This document shows, piece after piece, positions 1 to 8,138 of a stretch of 64,000 nucleotides of DNA (position 1 is its first letter; the number at the start of each line of letters is the position of its first letter). The translations under genes and the position numbers were made by a program. A model generated the notes under the pieces. That model was not told the DNA's origin. It saw only the letters and a program-made list of their open reading frames with translations, and searched no databases. The DNA is from Candidatus Thiodiazotropha endoloripes. Its GTDB lineage: Bacteria; Pseudomonadota; Gammaproteobacteria; Chromatiales; Chromatiaceae. The DNA lies in assembly GCA_001709035.1 (NCBI GenBank), contig LVKA01000026.1:1-64000 (forward strand), given 5' to 3'.

Positions 1-1
1 C

Positions 2-61
2 AAACCTGCAGCCAACATTATTGCTGCTGTGGGCCGAGCCAAGAATGCGTTACACAATTAA
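2..61 (+). CDS. possible 3' end of a gene cut by the window edge
   Basis: A 19-codon open stretch without an in-frame stop enters from the left edge and ends at a TAA. It reads as a small Ala/Lys-rich tail (begins KPAAN, ends ALHN). Another forward frame is also open to a TAG at about 87, so the real frame cannot be decided. No family can be named from so few residues. The following gene is on the opposite strand, so this would be convergent with it. Confidence 0.2.
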   Translation, partial: KPAANIIAAVGRAKNALHN

Positions 62-149
62 CCGCATGGCCCACTAGCGAGAACTGTGGTGATTGGCTTC
101 CAATTCTGACCTATCACTCTCACTTCATGGCAAATCACAAACTGGGATC

Positions 150-1112
150 CTAGATCAAATTACGCAGACCAAGTTTCTCAGGGTGGGGTTGCAGATAGAT
201 CTGTCTGGACATGTAGTTGTCCGGGTGTAATCGAAAATAGTGTTTCAGCAGTGTCATTGGCACCACCAATGGGGTTTCCATGCGTCGATAGGCCTCTATA
301 CAGGAGACAAGCTCACTCTTGTCATCCGTGTTGATGCGTTTTTTTAAGTAACCCATAATATGTTGCAGCACATTGACATGACGGCTGCGGGTGACCCGAC
401 GTTTTAGGGTCTGCATCAAGGCTTCAATGTAGGTGGCAGCGATCTGATCCAGCTCCTCATCGGCAAGATTTGAGAGCAGTCGTCCCAGTCTCTGGTAAGC
501 GGCTTGAGAGTGTGCCATCACCAGATATTTATGGTTGGTGTGAAAATCGATCAGTTTTGCGGCAGATAAGCCCTGCTGTCGAAGTAGTTGCCAGCGATGG
601 TAGACAAAGATGCGGTTGATGAAGTTCTCCCGCAGTACCGGATCGTTGAGTCGGCCCTCTTCTTCTACCGGCAAGTAGGGAAGTTTTTCCATTAAAAGCT
701 TGGCGAAGATCCCGCTGCCTTTACGCTCTGCGTGGGTGCCCTGTTCTGAAAACACCTTAACCCGAGACATGCCGCAGCTCGGGGAGTTCTTTTTCAGAAT
801 ATAGCCACTCAAATGGTCCAGCCTTTCGGTTTGCTGCAGGGTGTATCTCTGCATCTGCCGGGTAAAATCCTGACTTGGATCCGCGACTCCAACCAGGCGG
901 GGTTTGTCTGGATCACCGATCAGTCTGATCGTCGGGCGGGGTACTCCCAGGCCAATGCCGGTCTCCGGGCAGAGTGGATGATACTCGACATGTTCCTGAA
1001 GTATCTCGGCAATAAATCGATCTCGTTTGTGGCCACCGTCATAGCGCACCTGGTGTCCCAACAGACAGGCACTGAGACCGATGATCGGTTTTGTTGTATC
1101 AGATTGGTTCAT
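150..1112 (-). CDS. DUF523-DUF1722 fusion protein (YbgA-like)
   Basis: Two-domain protein of about 320 residues. The N-terminal half (about 10-150) is DUF523, with the early Cys in SACLLG, a VRYDGGHK stretch, CPE, and a late SCGMSRVK cysteine motif. Those cysteines resemble the cluster ligands of 2-thiouracil desulfurase-like proteins. The C-terminal half (about 190-305) is DUF1722, as in E. coli YbgA. The exact reaction is unknown. The ATG overlaps the photolyase stop as TGATG, which implies translational coupling; a GTG one codon upstream is the alternative start. It is the last gene of the MerR-photolyase-YbgA operon, a grouping common in light and DNA-damage responses. Family assignment is firm; function is inferred from context. 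Confidence 0.9.
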   Translation of the reverse strand: MNQSDTTKPIIGLSACLLGHQVRYDGGHKRDRFIAEILQEHVEYHPLCPETGIGLGVPRPTIRLIGDPDKPRLVGVADPSQDFTRQMQRYTLQQTERLDHLSGYILKKNSPSCGMSRVKVFSEQGTHAERKGSGIFAKLLMEKLPYLPVEEEGRLNDPVLRENFINRIFVYHRWQLLRQQGLSAAKLIDFHTNHKYLVMAHSQAAYQRLGRLLSNLADEELDQIAATYIEALMQTLKRRVTRSRHVNVLQHIMGYLKKRINTDDKSELVSCIEAYRRMETPLVVPMTLLKHYFRLHPDNYMSRQIYLQPHPEKLGLRNLI

Positions 1113-2587
1113 CACTTAGTACCAGCTTTGTTGGAGTGACGCTTGACAATCTCCCAGCGTTTCAGTGCCTCTTTTCTCGAACTCTGCAAGTCGACTATGG
1201 GAATTGGATAGGTATTGCCCAGCTTTATCCCCGCCTTGAACAGCTCGCTCGTTTTTGCCGTCCAGGGTGCATACAGACGCTTAGTGGGCAAAGCTGACAA
1301 TTCCGGCAACCAATGTTTGATGTAGTCACCACTGGGATCGAAGCGTTCTGCCTGTCTTACCGGGTTGAAAATGCGGAAGTAGGGTGCTGCGTCTGCACCA
1401 CAGCCAGCACTCCATTGCCATCCCAGGCTGTTATTGGCCAGGTCTGCATCAATCAGCGTATCCCAAAACCAACGTGCACCTTCTAACCAGTGTATGCCCA
1501 TATTTTTACTCAGTAGGGAAGCGACAATCATGCGCACCCGGTTGTGCATCCAGCCGGTTTGCCACAGTTCCCGCATACCCGCATCCACAATGGGTATACC
1601 GGTTTGTCCCCGCTGCCATTGTTGAAGCAGGTTTTTGGCTTGCTTGTCTGAGCGCCAAGGGTAGTCAGTAAACCGGGAATCGAAGGGTAATCGGTCTGTG
1701 TTGGGGTTGTTTTTCAATAGATCGATGGCAAATTCACGCCAAGCCAATTGGCGGAGATATTGACTGGCTCCGTCATTGTTGGCATGTACCGGTGTACCGC
1801 CAAATCGTGCCGTTATGCCGTTGGCTATCTGTACCGGGCTGATCTCGCCGAAATGAAGATGGGCAGATAGACGGGATGTCTCAGATAGGTCAGGCCTGTC
1901 CCTGCCGGTATGATAACCACTGACCCTCTTTTGCAGAAATCCATGCAGCTTCTTCAATGCCCCCACTTCACCGGGCTGCCAGTGATCGTCAAACCCTCGA
2001 TGCCAGGGGGTGCTTGGCAGGAGTTTCAGTCTGTCTATGTCCAGGGAGTCTACCTGATCAGGTTGCGGAGGCAGGGATTTTGGTGCTGGATGGGGAGACC
2101 GGTTTAACATGCCCTGTTTCTGCAGCGCCCGCCAGAAGGGTGTAAAGACCCGGTAACTGCCTCCATCGAGTCGTCGGATCGAGTTACCGTCCGACAGCTG
2201 TGAGGCGTGAAACTGATGACAGCTGACACCGGCTTTGGTTAGATCGCGGCAGACCCGGGCATCCCGTTCTATCGATGCAGGCTCGGGTATATGGGTGAAA
2301 AACAGATGTTGGCATCGATGTTTCATTGCCAACTTGCGTATCACCAGACGGCTCGATCCTTTGGCGATGATCAATCCGGATCCCAGCTTGCGTAGATCCC
2401 TATCCAGGGCTATCAGGCTGTTATGCAGCCACCAGTTGGATGCTGCACCAGGACGCCAGGGTTGATCCTCGTCTGGTGCATGGATATAGATCGGCAGTAG
2501 ATGTTTCGCATCACGGATAGCAGCCAGCAGAGCAGGGTGGTCGGTCAACCTCAGATCCCGTCTGAACCAGAGGATGGACCGGGTCAT
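1112..2587 (-). CDS. phrB: deoxyribodipyrimidine photolyase (cryptochrome/photolyase family)
   Basis: FAD-dependent enzyme that splits UV-induced cyclobutane pyrimidine dimers using blue light. At 491 residues it has the usual class I length. The antenna-binding alpha/beta domain opens with the SILWFRRDLRLTDHPAL signature (about 4-130). The helical FAD domain (about 210-480) shows GRDRPDL, TSRLSAHLHFGEIS, the WREF motif, GIPIVDAGMRELW, WMHNRVRM and the DADLANNSLGWQW segment that holds the electron-transfer tryptophan and FAD-binding residues. It starts 2 bp after the MerR gene stop and overlaps the next gene, so it is operonic. The upstream MerR regulator probably ties expression to light. 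Confidence 0.96.
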   Translation of the reverse strand: MTRSILWFRRDLRLTDHPALLAAIRDAKHLLPIYIHAPDEDQPWRPGAASNWWLHNSLIALDRDLRKLGSGLIIAKGSSRLVIRKLAMKHRCQHLFFTHIPEPASIERDARVCRDLTKAGVSCHQFHASQLSDGNSIRRLDGGSYRVFTPFWRALQKQGMLNRSPHPAPKSLPPQPDQVDSLDIDRLKLLPSTPWHRGFDDHWQPGEVGALKKLHGFLQKRVSGYHTGRDRPDLSETSRLSAHLHFGEISPVQIANGITARFGGTPVHANNDGASQYLRQLAWREFAIDLLKNNPNTDRLPFDSRFTDYPWRSDKQAKNLLQQWQRGQTGIPIVDAGMRELWQTGWMHNRVRMIVASLLSKNMGIHWLEGARWFWDTLIDADLANNSLGWQWSAGCGADAAPYFRIFNPVRQAERFDPSGDYIKHWLPELSALPTKRLYAPWTAKTSELFKAGIKLGNTYPIPIVDLQSSRKEALKRWEIVKRHSNKAGTK

Positions 2588-2589
2588 GA

Positions 2590-3516
2590 TCAGCGACCTA
2601 TTGTCAATCTGTCATCTATTTGAACCACTGCCGCAGCCAAGTCCACCGCCAGTGGTATTGCGCCCGCTTGTAAAATCTCCGCTTGATGGGTCTGTGTGAT
2701 GGCACCGCCGACAAATACCGGCTCGTTCACCTTCTGCACCAAAGCAGGCAGGTGACTCTGCAACAGAGCCATCGGTGGTTCCAAGCTGCCGAAAAGGAGC
2801 AAGGCTTCACTGTGGGAGCGGTTGATGGTCATTGGCAGAAGTTCCAGACTCAAATCCGGACCCAATAAAACAGGTCTGTATCCCTGGGTCATCGCTTTCA
2901 GGCTGAACAGCAGAAGTTCCACTTCACTGTATTCGTTCGGCAGACAGGCCCCCAGCAGTCGTCTGCCCCGGGTTTGAGTGGACTGGTGATGAAAGCGTGC
3001 GCCGAGTTTGTTGCGCAGGTAGGTATGAAAGAAGCGGCTTTCCACCTCTGCCAAAGGCTGACTGCTACGCCTTTGGTGCAGCTCGTGGAGCATGGGTTGT
3101 AACAGCAGACGGGTTACCAGCTCGATTGGATAGAGAGAGAGCGCCTCATTGTAGTTGCCATCAAGGGCGTTCTCATCGAATTCGGCAATCGCCTGCAGCA
3201 TCCTGCTGCGATAGGTTTCCCATACATCACTCTCTTCCACCTGGGTTGAATCCACACCTTGCAGGTGGGCGCCATTGCCTGAGAGCCGGTTCTTGACCTG
3301 ACCAATCGAGATACCCTGATCGATAAAGTCCATGATCCGCCGGATCAGCTGGATATGTTCATCGGTATAGAGACGATGTCCCTTGGGTGTTCTCTCCGGT
3401 TTAATCAGACCATAGCGTCTTTCCCAGGCACGCAGCGTTACTGGATTGATGCCGGTCAGCTCGGAGACCTTGCGAATCGGGTAAAAACCGTTTTTATTTG
3501 AGGGTTGTTCTTTCAT
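2590..3516 (-). CDS. MerR-family regulator with degenerate cobalamin-binding domain (BluR/CarH-like)
   Basis: 308-residue DNA-binding regulator. The N-terminal winged helix (about 10-80) has the MerR core INPVTLRAWERRYGL and KGHRLYTDEH. The rest resembles the four-helix and Rossmann B12-binding module of CarH/LitR light sensors. At the position of the cobalt-ligating ExxHxxG motif this protein reads PNEYSEVEL: the His is Ser and the Gly is Glu. It therefore probably does not hold B12 in the His-on mode, like the B12-independent regulators MlrA/BluR and PplR. Being first in the photolyase operon, it is probably a self-regulating light or stress repressor. TGTACA-type sites lie just upstream. 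Confidence 0.9.
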   Translation of the reverse strand: MKEQPSNKNGFYPIRKVSELTGINPVTLRAWERRYGLIKPERTPKGHRLYTDEHIQLIRRIMDFIDQGISIGQVKNRLSGNGAHLQGVDSTQVEESDVWETYRSRMLQAIAEFDENALDGNYNEALSLYPIELVTRLLLQPMLHELHQRRSSQPLAEVESRFFHTYLRNKLGARFHHQSTQTRGRRLLGACLPNEYSEVELLLFSLKAMTQGYRPVLLGPDLSLELLPMTINRSHSEALLLFGSLEPPMALLQSHLPALVQKVNEPVFVGGAITQTHQAEILQAGAIPLAVDLAAAVVQIDDRLTIGR

Positions 3517-3538
3517 GAACCTGATCGAAAAGTTAAAA

Positions 3539-3577
3539 CTTATACATAGTGTACAATAATATTCAGAAATTTGTACT
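3539..3577. promoter_or_regulatory. candidate MerR/CarH-type operator cluster
   Basis: Within the 318-base gap between the divergent MerR and globin genes lie TATACA (3541), TGTACA (3550) and TTGTAC (3571). TGTACA-type hexamers are the core of CarH/LitR/PplR operators. They sit 25-60 bp upstream of the MerR start, where a promoter is expected. The spacing (16 bases between TGTACA and TGTA) does not exactly match the published Pseudomonas arrangement as I recall it. The rest of the gap shows no clear feature. Confidence 0.45.
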
Positions 3578-3834
3578 TTAAGAATTACCCTGTGATTGAG
3601 TGGCTTTTATTGCCATTCAGCTCCAGTCAGAGCTCCAGGGCAAGTTCGGTAATAGTGCTGAAAATGGCTGAGTTTTTTTGTGAAATCAATGTGGTAAAGG
3701 TGTTAAAAGAGGAAATAATATTTTCATCGATTGATTATTCTGCTTGAGGCAGGGTACCAATTCTGTTTTATTTGCCGACTCAATCGATCAGATTGATATT
3801 CACTGTTCGGCTTTATTATCGGGTATCGAAGATC

Positions 3835-4224
3835 ATGCAACCTGCGGCAACACATTATGAAAGACTCGGGGGCGAAAAATCGGTACGTGAACTGGTCGAT
3901 CGCTTCTATGACCTGATGGATGATCAGGACGAACTGACTGAATTACGCCAGCTGCATGCCAAGAGTCTCAAGGTCTCTCGGGAGAAGTTGTTTATGTTTC
4001 TCTCAGGCTGGTTGGGTGGACCATCTCTGTATACTGATAAGTATGGTCATCCAAGGCTCAGAGCGCGTCATCTTCCCTTCAGCATCGGCATCGAAGAGCG
4101 GGACCAATGGATGCAGTGTATGCAAACGGCCATGCAGCAGATGTCTCTGGATGAGTCACTGCAGGAGGAGTTGCTTCAGGCTTTTTCTAAAACAGCGGAT
4201 TTTATGCGTAACCGGGAAGATTGA
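3835..4224 (+). CDS. group II truncated haemoglobin
   Basis: About 129-residue 2-on-2 globin that binds haem and O2 or NO, probably for NO detoxification or oxygen chemistry. Visible hallmarks are the opening YERLGGEKSVRELVDRFYDLM, the YGHPRLRARHLPF segment with the proximal histidine region, and the ERDQWMQCM tryptophan typical of group II. I chose ATG 3835 because the globin homology begins at its sixth residue; an upstream in-frame ATG at 3772 would add an unrelated 21-residue tail. It stands alone, divergent from the MerR operon. Confidence 0.9.
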   Translation: MQPAATHYERLGGEKSVRELVDRFYDLMDDQDELTELRQLHAKSLKVSREKLFMFLSGWLGGPSLYTDKYGHPRLRARHLPFSIGIEERDQWMQCMQTAMQQMSLDESLQEELLQAFSKTADFMRNRED

Positions 4225-4329
4225 GTGACAGATCAGGCCATGGATATCCCAATGCTCAGCCATCGCGTTGGTAACTGATGGTCTGTCTCAATTACAAACG
4301 CCATGCTGCGTCTCTTCGAATAACCATTC

Positions 4330-4752
4330 TCAATCGATCATAACCCCTTTTTGGGCATACCAGGCTTTGTCTATACGCCAGCTGACCCGCTCGATATCTT
4401 GTCTGCTGAGAACCAGTTCACGCACTTTCCCCTGGATTTTCCCCAGCTGCTGTTGTGCCGCTATTACTGCAGGGTCCTGTTCGCTTTTACGGCTTAGACG
4501 GGGAAAAATCATACTGAGAAATTTCACCGCCGGTACAGCACTGGTTCTGGGGGTGGAGAGTATCGCTGTCGTTCCTTTGATCTCCAATGCCTTGAAGGTA
4601 TAAGGATAGGCTGCAATTTGCTTATCCTGCTTGAGCATCTCATCGATCTCCCCAAGTCTGAAGTCTAGGGTTAACAGCCAGGCCAACAGGCTCACACCTA
4701 CCAGACTGCCCAATATGCCGGCATAGATCCGGGTGCCGCGATCAAGACTCAT
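4330..4752 (-). CDS. hypothetical single-pass inner-membrane protein
   Basis: About 140 residues with one N-terminal transmembrane helix (about 8-27) followed by a soluble, probably periplasmic domain. That domain has a QDPAVIAAQQQLGKIQGKV helix and a C-terminal RVSWRIDKAWYAQKG segment. I recognise no family. An in-frame ATG nine codons upstream is possible, but MSLDRGTRIYAG gives a more typical start. It lies downstream of the secreted rhodanese in the same direction, about 200 bp away, so co-transcription is possible but unproven. Confidence 0.65.
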   Translation of the reverse strand: MSLDRGTRIYAGILGSLVGVSLLAWLLTLDFRLGEIDEMLKQDKQIAAYPYTFKALEIKGTTAILSTPRTSAVPAVKFLSMIFPRLSRKSEQDPAVIAAQQQLGKIQGKVRELVLSRQDIERVSWRIDKAWYAQKGVMID

Positions 4753-4954
4753 GGTGTTGCTCCTGAAAATCGACAGCATATTGAATCCTGCTGGTCAGGC
4801 TCAATGACAATCCTCATGGGCCATGACTTATCTCTCCTGGCAATCATCATGGCCCTGGAATTTACAGGCAACAGGAACGGTGGTGAAAAAACTATCGAGA
4901 TGACCTGGATTGAGCTTTGCAGTTGATTGTCAGGCGCTCGGTAATCCCTACCTC

Positions 4955-5866
4955 CTACAGGGCAAAATCACCGCTGTATGGTTCTTCACCTTCAACAACA
5001 GGCAATGTCAAGCGGTTGCCCCAGTGAGACCATCCGCCATTATAGAGTCGCACATCGGTATATCCGAGGCGTTTGAGTTGCAAATAGGTGAGGCTCATAC
5101 GAAAGCCGTCGTGACAGTAGACATAAATTGTTTTGTCTTTGGCGATCTCTTTATAGAGTGAGGCAATGGCTTCATCGTCACGCCACTTTTGTGCACTTGT
5201 GCCATCCAGACTGACGATGTTGATTGCGCCAGGAATATGTCCGGCGGAGATCGAGTGTTTGACCACCTTCCCGCTATACATGTCCCGTGGTCTGGCATCG
5301 AGCAGGACAAAATTCGGATCACGACTCGATACGATATTGTCATAGACATCTGTCCATTCGACAAACAGCTTAGGATTGGCCGCTTTCAGGGTTACGCTAC
5401 CGGGCTTTGGTTGTGGCGTGGGGTCTGTTGTCATCTCCTCGAAGGCACTCCAATCCACAGTGCCACCATTGAGAATCTTGACCTGTTCAGTATTGAAACC
5501 GTAGAGATCGAGCAGGTAGAAGAGGCGTGATGTCAGAGCCGTGTTTGAGTCGTCGTAGAGGAGTAGGGTGGAGTCATCATTAACGCCCCACTGGCGTAAA
5601 GTGGACTGGAACTGATCTCTGGATGGAAAACGCATCAATGGATAGCCCTGATTGTCGCCGAGATCCTTGAATCGTTGTACCTGAATCGCACCAGGAATAT
5701 GCCCCACTGTATGGTAGCGGTGTGGATGATAGCGGACTTCGAGAATGACCAGATTGTCATCGTCGATATGCTCGGATAACCAATCCGAGTCCACCAGAAA
5801 TTCAGCTTCGGCCAAAACACTGGTTGTGAACAGAAATAACAGAGAGAACAGTAAAGATCGTTTCAT
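4955..5866 (-). CDS. secreted tandem-rhodanese sulfurtransferase
   Basis: Exported thiosulfate/3-mercaptopyruvate-type sulfurtransferase of about 303 residues. A cleavable signal peptide (MKRSLLFSLLFLF... ending AEA) is followed by two rhodanese domains. The first (about 25-140) has GHIPGAIQ but no cysteine at its loop. The second (about 165-295) carries the active site CHDGFR (YVYCHDGFRMS) and GHIPGAINI. The longer reading frame begins with TTG at 5878; ATG 5866 has a better-placed GAGTG upstream. Periplasmic rhodaneses move sulfane sulfur between thiosulfate, cyanide or protein thiols, which suits a sulfur-metabolising cell. The substrate is not visible from sequence. Confidence 0.9.
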   Translation of the reverse strand: MKRSLLFSLLFLFTTSVLAEAEFLVDSDWLSEHIDDDNLVILEVRYHPHRYHTVGHIPGAIQVQRFKDLGDNQGYPLMRFPSRDQFQSTLRQWGVNDDSTLLLYDDSNTALTSRLFYLLDLYGFNTEQVKILNGGTVDWSAFEEMTTDPTPQPKPGSVTLKAANPKLFVEWTDVYDNIVSSRDPNFVLLDARPRDMYSGKVVKHSISAGHIPGAINIVSLDGTSAQKWRDDEAIASLYKEIAKDKTIYVYCHDGFRMSLTYLQLKRLGYTDVRLYNGGWSHWGNRLTLPVVEGEEPYSGDFAL

Positions 5867-6098
5867 CGCATCACTCAAAGGTATTGATTTTATATCGGTT
5901 TGTTCAACCCAATTTATTATGATTGTTGATCACAATACTTTAGCTGAAATACCAGTTTATTCAATCACATTGGGTGATCTCGGGATCTATTACCAGACAT
6001 TAGCGAGATTTTTTAAGGCGAGCGTATCGGTGCAGCCTGGAAATAGATTTTCAGCCGCCGGATTGACCGTATGAGAAGTGGAAGTGGAAAGCGGGATG

Positions 6099-6121
6099 AT
6101 GGGCCCGCTATCCGGGCCCAT
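6099..6121 (-). terminator. hairpin downstream of the SPOR protein gene
   Basis: Perfect 9-bp arms ATGGGCCCG/CGGGCCCAT around a 5-base loop, 14 bp past the stop of the SPOR-domain gene. No T-run follows on the minus strand, so it may be an mRNA 3' stabiliser or a Rho-dependent end rather than a classic intrinsic terminator. Confidence 0.45.
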
Positions 6122-6134
6122 CTGTCGTTACTGA

Positions 6135-7676
6135 CTAGTTGTTTAGATAAGACTGAACCTGCTTCATGGTATGCAGAGAGGGGTTTTTCCGCTCAATGTA
6201 TCTCGGTAATCCGTTCAATCTGCTTTCAGCCTCCTGACGACTGGCGAAGTTACCGTAAACCAGGGCAAACTGCTTGGATTGGTTAACAGTAACAGGAATG
6301 TAGGCAAGCTCATCCTGAAGCTGTTTGCTGTAGCGTTCCGCCAGTTTGTAGAGTTGTTGTTTATCAGTCACAGTCGCGATGTGAATGGTGTAGTTTTCAG
6401 CGGGCTGTTGTGCAAGCCACTGGCCGCTGTGGATGACCCCGTCTTTACCGACGGATCTGTTCGGCCGGATGTTGTTGACTCGGCCATCGAGCGTATCAAC
6501 CTGATCACCAATGTGGGAGATCTGCTGGTTGAGTGTTTCAATCTCCTGCTGCATGATTTTATCATTCTGCAGAGATTTATCGCCAAGCTGGAGCAACAGG
6601 TCCTCATTCACCGCCAACTGCTGGCTATTCTCAGTAACACCACTCTGCAGTTGCAGGTTGTGCTGCTGTTCGGCTGACCAGTTTGACTGGTTGTAGAGAT
6701 AGAAGCCCAACAGAGTGACCAACAACAAGGCAATGGCACTGCCAAGGATACGGAAATGCTTTTTCTCAACCATGATCAGGCTGTAGAGTGCCCTGGCCGT
6801 CTGTCCCACACGGTCCTGCAGATCTGATATTTGCTCAGTGTGCTCTGTGGTCTGATCTCTGAGTTCTTCGATGGCAGTGGCAAGTTCGGAGGTTCTGTTG
6901 TTCAGAATCGTTGTGGAACGGGTGAGTTCTCGACTCTTGTTTGTCAGTTCTTGTGCTGTAGTATCGAGGTGAGAGATCCGTTTTTCCAAGGCCTGATCCA
7001 CTTCCTGCATCTTTAACAGGCGGGCCTGACTGGCTTTGATCTCCTCTTCAGCCTTAACCAGATCCTGGCTGATTACATCGGTTTTGTTATCGAGTGCATC
7101 ATCCCGTTGCTGAGTATCTGTTGCCAGGGTATTGATTTCGTTGAGCAGCTCTCCTTCAAGTTCATGCAACAATTTTGCATTGTCTTTAATACTCTTATTG
7201 AGCGCTTTGGTAGTTGATTTGGATTTTTCCGAGAGCTCATCTGTCCGCTCGATCAGCGTCAGGAGACCTTCATTCAATGTCCCCATTCCTGATTCAGTTT
7301 TCTCACTGACCTGTGCCAGTTGCTTGGTAACCGATCTGATCTCTCGACTGATTTGGGTCGACTTGCCGGAGAGTGACTTGTAGGCATCATCCAGTTCGCC
7401 GAGCTGTTGATAGGCTTCCGACACTTTGCTCGTCAGATCACTGCCTTTTTCACTCAGATCAAGAAGTTTCGATTTCACGCCTTTATTGGCACTGCTCAAT
7501 TCACTTCTTAGATCATCGAGATCGGCATCTATCCTGCCGATTTTTTGGTTGAGTTCATTGGGAAGTGATGCGGTATTGTTACCGGATTCCAGCGGTATGA
7601 GTTTTTTCTGGGAAGTCGTGTCCGGTGAATCGTCAGCCACGTTAGATGATTCAATAGCGTGTTTTGATTTGGACAT
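6135..7676 (-). CDS. membrane-anchored coiled-coil protein with C-terminal SPOR-like domain
   Basis: 513 residues. A long cytoplasmic alpha-helical region (about 40-300) is rich in heptad-like Leu/Ile with Glu, Lys, Ser and Asn, typical of coiled coil. One transmembrane helix follows (about 309-329, ILGSAIALLLVTLLGFYLY). A shorter periplasmic coiled coil (about 335-405) leads to a C-terminal 80-residue domain of SPOR type (YTIHIATVTDKQQLYKLAERY... FALVYGNFASRQEAESRLNGLP). SPOR domains bind glycan strands lacking stem peptides at division sites. The topology suggests a link from a cytoplasmic filament to the septal wall. It stands alone and its partner is unknown. Confidence 0.8.
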   Translation of the reverse strand: MSKSKHAIESSNVADDSPDTTSQKKLIPLESGNNTASLPNELNQKIGRIDADLDDLRSELSSANKGVKSKLLDLSEKGSDLTSKVSEAYQQLGELDDAYKSLSGKSTQISREIRSVTKQLAQVSEKTESGMGTLNEGLLTLIERTDELSEKSKSTTKALNKSIKDNAKLLHELEGELLNEINTLATDTQQRDDALDNKTDVISQDLVKAEEEIKASQARLLKMQEVDQALEKRISHLDTTAQELTNKSRELTRSTTILNNRTSELATAIEELRDQTTEHTEQISDLQDRVGQTARALYSLIMVEKKHFRILGSAIALLLVTLLGFYLYNQSNWSAEQQHNLQLQSGVTENSQQLAVNEDLLLQLGDKSLQNDKIMQQEIETLNQQISHIGDQVDTLDGRVNNIRPNRSVGKDGVIHSGQWLAQQPAENYTIHIATVTDKQQLYKLAERYSKQLQDELAYIPVTVNQSKQFALVYGNFASRQEAESRLNGLPRYIERKNPSLHTMKQVQSYLNN

Positions 7677-7892
7677 GGTTTAGCCCTCGAATTGCGATGC
7701 GCGTGGGGCGTACTAGCGCATTTTATAAGAATAAGAATCCCCTAAGGCGACAAAATTAGCAAATAGTAATATACAAATATAATTAGTTTTCTTTATAGCT
7801 TCCCATTAGACCATAAAAAAAATACTAACATATTGTTAATAAAGGAAATATTATTTTGTAATTTTGAGAGGTCGAAACAGATTGCGGGAGCG

Positions 7893-8093
7893 TTATCCCC
7901 GATTGATTCCTAACATTCGAGAATGAGGCCCAGGATTATGGGTTTGGCTTTTCTTGAAGCCAGGATACTGGTCGACACGCCAGCGCTGTTCCTGGTGATC
8001 TTCCGGGTCGACAAATCTGAGTTTTGACCAAGAGGCAATCCCAACAATGAATAACAGTATCAATAGGATCGAGACAGATTTTGGGGTAAACAT
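7893..8093 (-). CDS. small membrane-anchored hypothetical protein
   Basis: 66 residues from ATG 8093. The sequence MFTPKSVSILLILLFIVGIASW forms an N-terminal membrane helix or uncleaved signal, followed by a polar, His/Pro-rich tail ending MLGINRG. A longer frame from 8159 would overlap the divergent YdbH-like gene, so the shorter start is preferred. No family is recognised. It shares the divergent promoter gap with the YdbH-like gene. Confidence 0.45.
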   Translation of the reverse strand: MFTPKSVSILLILLFIVGIASWSKLRFVDPEDHQEQRWRVDQYPGFKKSQTHNPGPHSRMLGINRG

Positions 8094-8138
8094 ATCGCGT
8101 ATTATAAAGGAACCTCTGATAAATACAGGATACAACCT

